Assembly (NCBI GenBank): GCA_963978905.1
Contig: OZ022259.1
Location: forward strand, 53,276,727 to 53,340,726
Length of the DNA: 64,000 nt
From: Trichostrongylus colubriformis
Lineage: Eukaryota > Nematoda > Chromadorea > Rhabditida > Trichostrongylidae
Reading direction: 5' to 3'
In this document: positions 34,301 to 45,313 of the stretch, one piece after another
How the letters are laid out: each line of letters starts with the position of its first letter
Numbering within the stretch: position 1 is the stretch's first letter
Translations under genes and position numbers: made by a program
The notes under the pieces: model-generated
Told to the model about the DNA's origin: nothing
What the model saw: only the letters and a program-made list of their open reading frames with translations
Database searches by the model: none

Positions 34301-35046
34301 GTTGTCCATTCCTCAGCAACGGAGGCGCGTTTTGGTGGGCGACCAGGACGGGTGCTAAATAGTTACTGGTTATTGATTGGTCAGTCGCTGAAAGTAGAAC
34401 GAGCAGCACCAACCATGTATTCGTGCAATCATCATAAAGTCGATCGAAATCGGTGGCTGCAATAAGTTTGCAGCGATTTACGCCTGGCTGAATGGCGTTC
34501 TTGCTGCGCAGGGCACGTACCTGCAACCGATCAATAACGATCAATGGTAATCAATTGTGAAGTGGTGGGCAGCTGAGTTTGTTTAACACATTTTTTAACT
34601 TTTTCCGGGTTAGCTTTGGCAAAAGTTCGCTTACAGTCTTTCTGTGTGGGTCTGCGTTTTTGCTTTGTCGCTTACCGTAGCCTAGCTCGCTTCGTGCCGC
34701 TTTATGTCGCGCTATGTCACCACGTCGAAAGATTGTTACCTGTTCAACGTTGCATATGATTGGTGTTATTTCCAATCTTTTGAGCTTTGTATAAACTGTA
34801 TGTAGGCCGCCAACCATGTTCTTGAGAAAGAGCTCGTAGACCTGTAAAGGAATTGCTACCTTCTGAAGAGTATCTGTTTTTCTCCCATGAATGGAGCATC
34901 AGTGTATGATACCTGTGGTAGACATAGCATATCAGTGCCACGTAGATCGAATCCGACAACGGTTTGCCCGCGGTAGTTGATTTCTTTCGGTATTGCCGGC
35001 TCATTTGATTCAAATGGCGATAACTCCTGTGTTATTGAGGATTGAC
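28348..35046 (-). CDS. dac-1: Dachshund-family transcription cofactor, exons 2-10 of my model
   Basis: Nuclear Ski/Sno/Dac-domain protein; DACH proteins work with Six/Eya-type factors in transcription. Exons on the - strand, in order: 35046-34913, 34841-34740, 34520-34414, 34354-34281, 34201-34033, 33675-33546, 33476-33320, 28766-28707 and 28454-28348 (stop). All phases agree. Seen in the product (numbering from the candidate first exon): Dac domain about residues 64-157 with GQTVVGFDLRG, MVGGLHTVYTKLKRL, TPIICNVEQ, AIQPGVNRCKLI and LYDDCTN, the signature of the DACH box; an AT-hook-like RPGRPPKR at 159; a glutamine run at 183; PLNLSK at 255, resembling a CtBP-binding motif; a serine-rich linker; and a C-terminal coiled coil from about 310 to 375 (SEHFKHQMESIRKER, ERKLQEQLQAEKKK) where DACH box C lies. 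The 4.5-kb intron between 28,766 and 33,320 carries a composite fold-back element. The 5' end lies upstream; see 52,885-53,011. Confidence 0.95.
28548..28626 (-). ncRNA. pre-miRNA-like hairpin in the last dac-1 intron
   Basis: Arms 28,548-28,576 and 28,598-28,626 pair over 29 positions with two G-T wobbles (on one strand) and one mismatch, around a 21-base loop. Size and near-perfect stem are right for a microRNA precursor processed from an intron, and the host gene is on the - strand. Equally it could be a tiny fold-back insertion. No seed identity with a known microRNA is claimed. Confidence 0.4.
29718..29957. mobile_element. small inverted-repeat element
   Basis: GTGTACCCCTATATCAGGATTTCGCAC at the left and the reverse of GTGTACCCTCATGTCAAGATTTCGCAC at the right bound about 240 bases. 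Its right part is shared with 12,418-12,512. It lies in the large dac-1 intron. The 171-codon frame at 29,388-29,903 runs through it and is a shadow. Confidence 0.6.
30893..31907. mobile_element. composite fold-back element with about 150-bp inverted ends and tRNA-like core
   Basis: Left end ACAAGGGAAGGACCACAGGTCGAAGTGG, with the reverse (CCACTTCGACCGGGGGTCCTTCCCTTGT) at the right. The arms remain alike through GGACGCTGATCTCGAATCTG and GAGCGGAGTTATGGAGG, about 150 bases. An inner copy of the tip at 31,520-31,536 suggests a smaller element inside a larger one. Related copies: 54,721-55,477, 51,233-52,094 (reversed), 62,300-62,575 (end only). No transposase. It is inserted in the 4.5-kb dac-1 intron. 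Confidence 0.8.
31645..31745 (-). repeat. tRNA-like SINE module inside the composite element
   Basis: On the - strand GGCTCAGTGGTAGTGCTCCGG resembles an RNA polymerase III box A with D-arm, followed by a CTCC/GGAG anticodon-like stem and GGGTTTGCTCCCC, a worn box B. The same module is at 51,345-51,430 (+), 62,318-62,405 (-), about 50,130-50,215 (-), 49,675-49,730 (+) and 12,105-12,185 (-). No intact tRNA fold; it is a tRNA-derived repeat at best. Confidence 0.45.
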
Positions 35047-36170
35047 CTGGAAAAGACTCCCTTTATTCTTTGATGTGTTTTGAATACATGCCTACTATGA
35101 GATGTTCATTAGTAAAGAGAATATCACACAATCGAGGTCGGCCCTTTTTTCCAGTTTATTTGGAAATCCAGGTGTGATTTGGAAATTATTCCGTCAGTTA
35201 GGTGCCTCGAACGCTCTAGGGACTCTTTAATTACATCGATTATGTGGTGTACAAAGTGAGACTTCTTTATTATGCTTGCAAAATAGTTCAGTGCCATATA
35301 GGCGAGCTCTCAGTGCTGAGCTCTTCAAGCCTGCGGTAGTGTCAGCTAGTCATTTACTTATACACATAAGACGGTTTGAGTTGTCAGTCTGTTACATGTA
35401 AATTAAGGCAGTAGTACTTATAGCAACTTCACTGTTACTGGGGGAATGGGGCGCTGTTCATGAGCGCATTTTGATATATTCTTACGATAGCGCAGACGTG
35501 CTAAGACTATGATGATATTTATTTATTCACTTTATTTGTTTATTGGTGCGTCCGAAAAACGCACCGGGGCAACAACAGGAATTTGCGACAACTACAATCA
35601 GTCAAGAAAACATTGGCACACATGTCCTCTCAGTGCGGTATTTCACTCACTCCACATTGTAGGACATTGCAAGCATGGTAAGAGTTGAGGAGGTCACGCA
35701 GCTCGATTCCGTTATCGAATTGTGGGCATTTCAATGGCATGACGGCCTCACTAATTCGAAATCTACTATATTCAGTGGAATATCTCGCCGGGTATTTATG
35801 AGTTACCCCGACTTCTACCTTAAGGAAGCGAGTGCGCCGTTGGTTTCGTTGCATTTGAACTTTATCAAGTTTCAGTACCTTGTAGTGTTAACGTACGTTC
35901 GGATGATTTCCTTTGAATGTATACGAGGTGGCCTCGCTACATTATAGCAAGAATGGGCTCAAATTTATAACCCCATTACAACAAGTGTCTACAGGTTTCC
36001 CTAGCAGTTAGAGAATCACCTGCTATCACCTATGCTGCACTCAATATTGATCCATTTATCATTGTGCAGTGTCTGCTGCTGTATCGGTTCTCGGTCAGGA
36101 TATGCGAATCCCGCTGTTCACCTGCTTACAGGTTGTTGGACGCCCACTGAACAGGACGATATCCTCGGAG
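35047..36170. other. dac-1 intron 1, proximal part; no assigned exon
   Basis: A hairpin GGTGCGTCC...GGTGCGTTT-type lies near 35,545-35,566. On the - strand 35,630-35,854 an open frame ending DLLNSYHACNVLQCG looks protein-like but matches no family I recognise and has no usable phase with the neighbouring dac-1 exons. Confidence 0.35.
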
Positions 36171-36171
36171 G

Positions 36172-36605
36172 TTTAAAGGAATCGTCCACGGAAAATGAGT
36201 TTTTGCGTTACCCATATATTTATGTTGTATTTGCCTAATGTTGGCCTCATGCAAAATTTCACGCGAAAAAATGTGAACCTGGCTGAGATACAGCACCACA
36301 AAGTGCGGTCCCAGTGGGCGGGGCCTCCGTGTAAAAGCCTCGTACCGCGTCCGCCGTGGTTGGAGACGCATTGTAGGAACAGAAGGTTACGTAAACGGTC
36401 CCACTCTCCGTTCCCAACTGCGGCGGAAGACGGGACGAAGCTTTTACACGGAGGCCCCGCCCACTGGGACCGCACTTTGTGGTGCTGTATCTCAGCCAGA
36501 TTCACATTTTTTCGCGAGAAATTTTGCATTAGGCCAACATTAGGCAAATACAACATAAACATATGGGTAACACAAAAACTCATTTTCCGTGGACGATTCC
36601 TTTAA
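36172..36605. mobile_element. 434-bp palindromic fold-back element, copy 1
   Basis: Ends are TTTAAAGGAATCGTCCACGG and its exact reverse. The two halves mirror each other for about 170 bases each, through GTGGGCGGGGCCTCCGTGTAAAAGC, leaving a short unique centre. The same element, same length, is at 63,054-63,487 with its centre reversed. The mirrored open frames (SFCVTH...) on both strands are a by-product of the palindrome. It sits in dac-1 intron 1. Confidence 0.9.
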
Positions 36606-39310
36606 AGCGAATCCGAAGGTTGCCATGAAGTAAGTAAGAGCAATCCTTGCTCCACCCATACGACAACTGCAGATTATCAGGTGGCCATAGTTTTGGAAAA
36701 GACAAGACAGCAGTTTGAGCGGCTAAGAAAGTTTGCTATGCTGTCCTTCATTGAAAAAAGATCTGCATGACATCAGAAACGGAGATGAAAGCTGGCGGCT
36801 CTCTGTTAGGCACGAGAAGGTGCACTACTGGCAGAGTAGTGGGGAATCATCTCTACGTGCGGTAGCAGCTGGAGATCAGGTCAGATCTATTTGCTCCAAA
36901 TTTTCTCAGGAATGCAACAATTAGAGTTCTACCAACCAGTACTACTGTTACGACTACTGTTCGAGCCATACTTCTTCAGAAGCTAGCTAAAGCTTACTTT
37001 CGTCGTTTTCCGGAAAGCAACTGACTTGTATTCCAATATGGCCACTTATACCAGCGTGCTGCAGTGATACGGCAGAAAATAAGAAAGAGCTGAGCTCTCA
37101 AGTCCGGCTTCATTCGACGTATTCTCTTGTCTTAGTGTGTTCCGAGTAATCAGTCCCCTGAGGATTACATGGTGTTTATCGTTTCTCAAATCTTTCTCGT
37201 TTCTCCAAGCTTGCGAACTTCTGGTTAGAGGAAGCTGAGGGCAAACACCGTCTGTTTTACACTACTCAGGAACACAGTTATTGAGGGCACAGCGAGGACA
37301 CGATTTGATGAACAGTGGGCCTATAGCGCCGCGACAGAGCGGTAAGGATCTCCCTCGGCAGATTTAGGGTGGTAGATTTGTTATTAACCGAAATGAGGGG
37401 TGCTATGCATGCGCCCTTCACTCCGATAATGCTTAACATTGTTTGCTGTACTGTATGCTATACTTTGTGCCTTATATGTGCTTTGGAGCAGAAGAAACTG
37501 TGGTGTCACTGTTAACCAGAACGTTCCTCCTTTTGTGCACTGATTATGCTCTGTCTTTATACATACCGCATGCTCGTCAGTTCAGTTTGCGGATCTGCCG
37601 GCATGACTGTACATGTGCGTTTCACTTGGATGAAGAAATGGATATGGAATTAAGCCCCTAAAAGTGATTAACAAACGGTTCTGCTTTATCAGTTAGACAC
37701 AATGTTATGTTTGTGCTAACAACCTATTCCACTGTGCAGTACACCTACAGATTGTTGGCATTCGCAGTTTTTCTGAAAGGTGCAGCGTTGTGCCAGACAT
37801 CACTATACGAGGAAAATGCGCTGGCATACGGCCGAATAAGAGTGCACGGCTATTGACGGGGAACCGCAATATGTAGCACGACACTCTTGGCTCCACTGGC
37901 TCATTTCATAATTATCGAAAATCACTGTGCCTGTGTCACTGTTCTCCGCATGCAATGGAGCTAGTTCCGTTTTCATCCTCGTGTACATTACATTGATGGA
38001 TGCTACATCTGGAACTATTCTGCCTCCTGGGAGAAAATTATCGGATAGGATACTTCGAGAATCGAGGTTTGTGCAGCTACATTACATACGATGATTGTTG
38101 TTATCGTTGAAGCTGTGCATAATAACTGAACAGCATACAGGAAGTACCGAGACATTCATCGGAAGAAATAACGGGAAGGCCCAAACTATACTGACCAATA
38201 CAAGTATTCCGCGCGGGGCCCACCGTGTCGAGTGTTTTCGCTGGTGCACTGGTCCAGCGCGGAAGATCATCGCTCACCATCGCTGTACATGTCGTAGTCG
38301 TCCATCGTGTGTTAATGAATCAGAAAACCAACCATACAGCTTAGTTCCGCCTCTTTATCGGTATCAACCCACATTACATCGTAATCAACGTAGCAATCGG
38401 CAGTAAATATCAGATTGCCAGAGTGACGTATAAGTCGGGAGCCCCTTCCGTAACAGTCGGATGACGCACGTAGCGAGAGAAGCGGCAGATTATGAGCACT
38501 TAATTGCTGATCGTCTTTACAGAGCTTGTTGAGCTGACACTCACTGAGTCCTTTGAGCTGACTATTTCTGTCGATGAACGAATGCGGGAAGCAGGTGGCC
38601 AGGTATTCGACTTCGATTAAACTGAGGATCTGTGTGTGAAAGGAGAACATGCAGAAGTGACATCTCGACAAAGGCCACTCCAGCGTGACGTCTATGGGAT
38701 CTACGGGAATGCCTTACAGCTTCCGTTGATCCGTATTATTCGGAGATCTCAAAGCTGGAGGAAATCATGATCGTCCGCTGACAGTCTACGATGGCAAGGA
38801 GAGAGTGTAAATAATTGAAAGAATCTACTTAAAACTCCCTGAAATCTGAAATGCCACATCATGATCTTCAAAAGAATTTAGGAAGGGTAGGTAGAAGACG
38901 GTAGCGCCATACGTAGCTGACGGTGGCTGCGCGGCAGTGATCACCTCTTCGATTCACATTAGCAGTGAGCAGCCATTTCGACGATCATTCATGCGAAAAC
39001 ACAGCCAAAATGCTCTTGACTCTGTGAACGCCATTGGTGTTCTGAATACTTCAGTTACAGAGTTCCCACTTTCTATGTTGATTGCTCGGAAAATTGCGTT
39101 CGAACCGTTGAATAGTTCCTGATAGGTTCGAAATTCTTCAAACACATTAGCAAATACCTGGCGGTTCGACCGCGAGATATAGAAGCTTGGTAAGGTGACA
39201 GGACGTCCCTTGGATCATTTACACCTGTTTGCACGCGCAATGAACAGCGAGTAGTTCAGGATGGCAAAGGAAACTGAATGGTGGAGAGGGATTTGGGAAC
39301 CTCGGTGATA
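36606..39310. other. dac-1 intron 1, no gene recognised
   Basis: Only short or anonymous open frames are seen, the longest on the - strand at 38,312-38,671 (119 codons, no family recognised). No exon with matching phase to dac-1 was found here. Confidence 0.35.
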
Positions 39311-39960
39311 TACAGGGGGTGCCAAAAAAAGTAATTTTTCTCATCCACTTTCAACCCTACTTTAATTGGTTTTCACCAAGTTCCGACTAGGCATTTCCAT
39401 CCCTAAAGTCAAGAGCACACCTCATACCATCCCTGAACTCCGTAATAGCCCTCATCACGAACATCATCGGGAGATTATTCCGAGTGAACATGGTGTGTCA
39501 CCACAGCACTGCAAAATCGGAGATTTCGTCGCCCTCGTTCACAACCTTGCTAAGGTACGTTCAATCTGGCTACCTGAGGGGATTCATATTATGTGGTCCT
39601 CAGTTTCCAAGGACCAGAACGTGCGTTACACTAAAACCCCTCCGGAGACAGGTTTGAGGCAGAAGAATGATACTTCGAATCATAGCAGCGTTGTCCGAGC
39701 AGCAAGGACCCTGTGACTTCCGCGAACCAAAGGGCCAATCCTTAGGAGGTTTCCCACAAAAAACCTACCACGGAACATGGCATCACTGCTCGAGCGGACC
39801 TTGATACCGTAGCTGCCTTGAAGCCCGACTGCGTCCACTGAAGGCTTCATTTTGTTTATGAAGGTCAACGTAGTGAGCTACAGGTTGTTCCTGCTCTTAG
39901 AGGAACATTTCGGGAACAATTTGCCCGAAACTTTCAGCTCTTTCGTTTCCCTATGTTTTG
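39311..39960. repeat. possible Tc1/mariner-type remnant
   Basis: TACAGGGGGTGCCAAAAAAAGT at 39,311 has the look of a Tc1/mariner tip. A partner end was not found. The stretch 39,720-39,860 (TTTCCCACAAAAAACCTACCACGGA) resembles 49,405-49,500 after the second mariner relic, so both may be tails of related elements. Confidence 0.35.
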
Positions 39961-40079
39961 TATTAGGTCCCAAAAGTCTTGTAGGATTTTTTCGATCATC
40001 GCTTTTTATTATTTTTTCTTCCAACAAAATCAGGCAACAGCGTATTCACCATTGTTATCGACAACACTCTGCCCCCTCA

Positions 40080-41128
40080 TAAGTAGATCGTTGATTCTCT
40101 GCCCCCAGAACTCTGGGTTCTGAGAGTCTGAGAAGTCAGCGATCGCCTTTGCAAGCATGTCAGAATCAGCAAATTTTCTTTTGACCAGGAAGGATTTAAG
40201 AAGATGGGTAAGGTGTTAGTCAGAAGGGGCAATGTCTGGAGAGTATGACGGGTGAAGCAGCACATCTCAGCCGGGCGTCTGTAGGTTGGCCTGGGTGTAT
40301 TTCGCACCCAGGCCAACCTACAGACGCCCGGCTGAGATGTGCTGGGCGTTGTCATGAAGGAGGGTGACCGCGGACTTTCTCAGGCACTTTTCTTGACTAG
40401 CGACGCCGATCTGCTGGAGCTGGTGGGTGTATACGGAAGCGGATACTGTCTCGCTTTGTTGCTGGAGCTGGTGGGTGTATACGGAAGCGGATACTGTCTC
40501 GCTTTGTGACAGCACCTCGTGGAAAAGCATCCCTTCCGCGTCCAGAAGCAGCAGAGTAGAATCTTTCGAATGGAGGTCGGACATGGGGTGGGTTGGCGGC
40601 TCGGCGTACGTGGCAGCCAAAAGGCGCGAGGCGTTGGTATCGTACTTCCCAGCTTTCATCGCCCATAGCCAGATAGACGAGAAAGTCGTTGGATGCGGGC
40701 GGAGCAACAGCGATTGACAGATGCTCACACGGGCTTTTTCGTGAGCATCCGTCAGGACATGAGGTTCTTCGCGAGAGCACTTTTCGATAAACGAGTTCGT
40801 GGAGGCGATGATTTACGGTTATGAGTGCTTGTCCATTCCTCTCCCCCAGCTCGCGAATGGTGGTTCCAGGATCGGCGCAAACGGAGAGCGGCGTCTCGTC
40901 GTCGTATGCGTGTGGGCGTCCCGTGCGTGGCTTGTCTTCCATGTCAATCTCGCCGTTGCTGAAGCTGATGAGCCAGCGCCGCACGTTCTCGTAGCTCTCA
41001 CATCCCCTGCCAAATGCAGCGTTGATGGAGTCGCAAGCTTCCGTCGCTTTGTTGCCCCAAGACCACTCATAGTATTGGGTTGTGAGGAAACTTCTGGCCG
41101 GTCTTTTGTGTTCACAAGATAAATTCAA
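40080..41128 (-). pseudogene. mariner transposase, broken
   Basis: The main frame (41,128-40,397) carries the N-terminal helix-turn-helix part (FGRGCESYENVRRWLISFSNG, KPRTGRP) and the first catalytic aspartate block MGDESW. A frameshift follows; the next frame holds LLHDNAQHISAG (second aspartate). After a palindromic insertion a third piece reads SPDIAPSD (third aspartate). So all three blocks of the D,D34D catalytic core survive but in different frames. A 48-base unit is tandemly doubled at about 40,415-40,510 (16 codons, frame kept). Not functional. Confidence 0.9.
40258..40344. repeat. perfect 40-bp-arm palindrome within the mariner transposase
   Basis: 40,258-40,297 is the exact reverse complement of 40,305-40,344, with a 7-base spacer. 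The arm contains transposase coding sequence just after the second aspartate block, so a local inverted duplication of the gene created it. Such perfect arms suggest a recent event or an assembly artefact. Confidence 0.9.
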
Positions 41129-42828
41129 ATCTCAGAGCGCGTCAGCATGAATCAGCATACATATTGTGCTCCTTAGATAGACAGAAAGTTGCTCTTTCTG
41201 AATACATGTTTCATTTGGAATGCGACAAGGTTTTCGAATTATTAGGGAAACTTCAATACTGCGAAAATAAACTTTTTAGATGACTTCATTTCACGAGTTC
41301 TTGTTTAGCGAAGTCCCAGCGAAGGTGACCACAGATGTGAGTACTGCAAGGGGAGGGGGCAAAGCACTGGATGGAACACTTCGTTCTTCGTTTCAGAAGT
41401 GCAGAAGTGAGAATGAGTTGCTCGAATTTTCAACTGATCAAATCGCTTTAACTGAAACGGCAGAAAGTGATGAGCGCCCATACTTGCAGGTGGTGTTCGA
41501 AAGTATTGGCCCTCAACACACAGACTTGGTTAACCACCGCAAGTAGCCTTGATCTGAAAAAACCCAAAATTGGGTGCTGCGGGCCCCTTCATAGCACCTA
41601 TGCCCAAGCGCTTTTTCCACGAATTCTCTTCCAGTAATCGAAGCAGTTGCAGGCCGAAGCACTTACTGGTCCATGGTATTCACTATATCTAGATTAAACT
41701 TAGCCCCACTTTCCCAAACATCTGAACAGCTTCTTCAGTAGCAGTGTGTTCAGAAAGAATGTTAATTTGAAGTCGACTTTTCTTGATTTCGCATCATAAA
41801 TCATCAGTCCTTCATCGAAATGAGATATGCAAATATCCATGATAATGCTAAAAGTGTAGCGAATCAAATGGTGTTTATTCTGTGAGAAAAGATGCAGTCT
41901 GAGCCGAGTTATGATCTCTCAAACTTGAAAATGCGGAAAGCGGCCAAAACTTTTCTTACAACCTAATAGATGACACTGCATGTTGGGTGGGTATCGACTA
42001 CGGGCACTGTAGCTCTCTCCACGGGGTCTGGTGGGTCAATATATATTTTAGTAGAGAGCATAGAGAACGTACCATGTTCCTGAACCGCCTAGACCTGCCT
42101 CGAAGTGAACAAGAGTCAATGATTTTTTTGGAAAAATCCTACAAGACTGTTGGGACAACCTAATATAATTGACGGATGTGAGCCGTGGGCAAAATTTCTT
42201 TTCTTTTTTTGGACTCTCTGTAGTCTTCATATCTAGAATCAGGGTAAAACGTAGCAATGATCATTGTTGTAGTTCTTGGAGAAAGCTTAAAATACAAGTG
42301 ATGATGCAACTAGGAAGTGGTGCAAACAGCAGAACATGCTGTGAAAACAGGCGATTCGCGCGTAAAAGGCTAAAAATTATGGTGAGCATCGCTTCTGAAA
42401 CGACGAAGAAAGCGGGGAAACGCACAATGGTTTAGAACGACCCATGAAGCCTCATTCGATGTCAAGAATCCTAATCTCAAGGCCTCCACAGGAGCTGCGT
42501 ATGAGTAGCACATCATCCTTTTCGAAATGCCATCAGAACCTTTACGTATTTTGACAGCTGTTGATTCTCGCAGCAGCTCACGATGTGGAAGCCGTTGCAG
42601 TGGTGCTGGATTATGGGCAAAGCCTTTTGTTCGGACAGGACTCGTATCCCCACTCCGTATTTCTCGGGCATGTTTTTTAATTGGTATCAGAACAGTGAGA
42701 ATGAAATTACTTCTTAAGAATCACTCAGGACGTCTGTATTATACAGGATGCTGCAAAGGTATTGACCGCCTCATCTCTCGAGTCTCCCGAGTCGGAATAG
42801 TGCAGAAAAGAACTGTGGAGCGCCGACC

Positions 42829-43293
42829 TTAAAGACACCAGAAGGAGGTAATTTTGGCCTACGGTAGAACAGACGTAGTGTGGACGAGTTCAAGTGGCCG
42901 CCATTGCACAAACTCCCCAATTTGACGCCGTGGCATGGTGCCAAGAGAAGATGTTTCTTTTATAAATTTGTTTTTCCTTTTACTTTTTCCTTTGTTCTTT
43001 CTTACACTGTTTCTAGATGTACTTACATGAATGCTAATGTAGTTGGGAATGGCCACTCCACTGCGCTGGGAGTCAGGTGCTACAACTGATGTTGGACCGC
43101 GGCCCGTCTCCTACAGCGGGCAACTCGGAAAGTCAGTGCGATGGTGCGAATGAGGCGCAAATACACCCCGCAGCGATGTACTTCTAAATTCGGGTTTTTT
43201 CACCGATTATCGCTTCTAACCTTCTGCGTTCGTTACAAAATGCTCATTTCTTTGTATTTTTCTCTTGTTTCGGACCCCTTCCGGTTCCTTTAA
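42829..43293 (-). mobile_element. MITE, TTAAAGG family, copy 2 (reverse of 171-653)
   Basis: Ends TTAAAGACACCAGAAGGAGG and, reversed, TTAAAGGAACCGGAAGGGG. It matches the window's first element in opposite orientation along its length, including GGCGTCAAATTGGGGAGTTTG (reversed here). It directly abuts the exon-like segment at 43,405-43,446 side of dac-1 intron 1. Confidence 0.85.
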
Positions 43294-43404
43294 TCCAGCT
43301 CTGCATGACTTGTGGTACTGGAGGTTTCAACAGAAAAAAAAGATGAGGCGAGTGAACTGCACTACTTGCAGAAGGATGAGCAACAGCAGCCATTGGTTTC
43401 ATAC

Positions 43405-43446
43405 TGTCTCGCAATTCTTGGGGAGGGAGGTCATCAACAGATGTGT
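43405..43446 (-). CDS. dac-1: candidate optional dac-1 exon (14 codons)
   Basis: After an acceptor TTGCATTAG the frame reads TSVDDLPPQELRDS and reaches a donor GTATGA. The segment is 42 bases, starts and ends in the phase needed between exon 1 (52,885) and exon 2 (35,046), and has protein-like composition. The open frame continues beyond the donor to the MITE at 43,293, so the border is uncertain. Inclusion would add 14 residues without a frame change. Confidence 0.3.
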
Positions 43447-43499
43447 CTAATGCAAGGAAGGCACGGCGTGATCGAATCATAGTAATAAAGTTCAACAAT

Positions 43500-44590
43500 A
43501 CGTGGGCTCGTTGGACAAATGCTGTAGCACTGTGAGCAAGAGCCGCGTAATGAGACTATTATATTTGAGGAGATTGTTTGTCGTCAATAAGTTTTTCAAA
43601 AGGGCAAAGCTAGAACCTCAAAATTCATATGCCCTTGCTCGAGCTTTTCGGAAGAGTACGGACTACATCGCTGGTAAGAAGTGTATTCATGATTCAAGGT
43701 GGAACGTTGACGTTTGTGTGAAAAAGGATGGAGTGCAGTGGAAACGAAGCAAGTGCCAGGCAAAGCAGACTTAGATTGGTGTCGTATCATTACGCCTGCA
43801 TTCCTATCCTCATAAGGACGGCTATCTACTGTATCGAACCCAAGACGCGTCGAAAATCATCTTATGCTTTCTTCCGGGGGTGGCAAATTGGGGCTCGCGC
43901 TATTCAACGCACTATCTCACAATCAGAGGATCTGAAGTTGTCTCTCACAATGTTTGAAGGACTGCGAAGAAAATCATGCGGCTCGCGGTATATCAAACTT
44001 CTGAAATTAGTAGTTGCAGGAACCGGGGTCACATCGAGTAGATGGTTTCATGATTACGGTAGCTGACGGTTTAAAGTGGTAGCTGAGCTTTTCATAGACT
44101 TCCTTGAACTAGCATTGTTTTTGAGAAACTAATAAAATCACAAGGTAATGACCGTGCTGCAACACTTATGGGTCACCCGTAAATAAACGTTCTATATGAC
44201 GTCATGACCCATTTTCAACATTCACTCAAGAATTTGAGCATTGTCTTGTCCCGAAACCTCATGTCGATCTAAATGTGTATTGAACAATGTGAGACTTGCA
44301 AAATTTATTTCAAAAGAATCAAAAGGCTTTTACAAAATCAGTTACAAAAATCGTTGCAAAAGAATTTTCGAGCCTTTTAACACGTGGGCGACATTGCGTC
44401 TCAATGCTGGGATGCACATTTTCTGCCGCGTGGGACAATGCGTCCCAATGGTGGGATGCAGCACAGGAACTTCCTTTTATCAACCGATTTGAAATCCACT
44501 AATAGTCAACTTTGATCAACATGCGCAAGGGCATCTAGGGTGAACATGGTCCGCTTACATCTTTTCAATAAGTTTTTTTCATGCTTTAAC
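43500..44590. other. dac-1 intron 1, no gene recognised
   Basis: A + strand frame at 43,590-43,774 reads RAKLEPQNSYALARAFRKST and ends with a basic, cysteine-bearing tail; it has no known match and no clear start. The rest is anonymous. Confidence 0.3.
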
Positions 44591-44594
44591 TATA

Positions 44595-45313
44595 TAATGG
44601 GTTGGAATAAGTTCCCGCGTTTTTTTTGTTCTCTGTTTTCACATTGTTTCCTTTATCTTTCGACAAAGCTTATATGTTTTCGATAGAGCTTTGTGCTCTA
44701 TGAACTGCTACTATGTATATGTTTTTCGATTTCTTTGATCGCCTAATATTCATGAGGTTTGCAAATGAAGTAAGCTGAAGGCAAATTTGGCACTTCACTT
44801 CATCTTTCTCGTCTGCTATCGAGATCAAAAAATGTATATGCACATGTTTTGGATGGAGCTTTTTCAGCTCTGCAAAACGGTTTCATTCGTTTTTGATAGT
44901 TTGATTGTTTGATTTACTTTAGAGGTTTAGAAATGGAGTAGATTGTAGGAAAAAATCCGCACTTTTGGCGCATCGAGGTCCAAAAAAGCTGACCTTTCCC
45001 ACGTCAGATGAAATCAAATGAGAGAAAAAGACATCCCTGAGCGATCTACTGTTATAATAGAGGGTTCCTTGTACGATAGCGTGTTTGGTGAAATCTCGAT
45101 TCTTCGCGAAAAAAATTCGGGTGGGCTATCACTGTGTACCTCATTTCTAAGCTTCAATAATATCAAATTCTGAGAATATTCCAAAGACTAGTGGAACCAT
45201 CTTGTGAAGCAAAAAAGGCTCTATCGAAAACATACATAAGCCTTGTCCAAATATGAAGGGAACGATGTAAAAACCGAACAAAAAACCGCGGGAACTTATT
45301 CCTCAACCCAATA
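44595..45313. mobile_element. mariner-type MITE of 715 bp
   Basis: Inverted ends ATGGGTTGGAATAAGTTCCCGCG and, reversed, TTGGGTTGAGGAATAAGTTCCCGCGG, flanked by TA (44,595-44,596 and 45,312-45,313). The interior is AT-rich, shows mirrored pieces (TCGATAGAGC and its reverse) and no transposase. It is in dac-1 intron 1. Confidence 0.82.

Larger units (their letters stand above)
39963..42163 (-). mobile_element. degenerate mariner element with TA duplication
   Basis: Ends TTAGGTCCCAAAAGTCTTGTAGGATTTTT on the left and, reversed, TTAGGTTGTCCCAACAGTCTTGTAGGATTTTT on the right are clear inverted repeats, each flanked by TA. The inside holds a - strand mariner transposase (about 41,128-40,080). At about 2.2 kb it is longer than the usual 1.3 kb. 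A further mariner-like tip (ACAACCTAATA) at 41,959-41,969 suggests a nested or rearranged 5' part. It lies in dac-1 intron 1, in the same orientation as the gene. Confidence 0.7.

Noticed and set aside
34033..35013. + strand and off-frame open stretches over the dac-1 exons
   Set aside because: They are shadows of the - strand exons, whose joined frame gives the complete Dac domain.
36195..36605. 136-codon frames on both strands
   Set aside because: They are mirror images produced by a 434-bp palindromic element, repeated at 63 kb; not genes.
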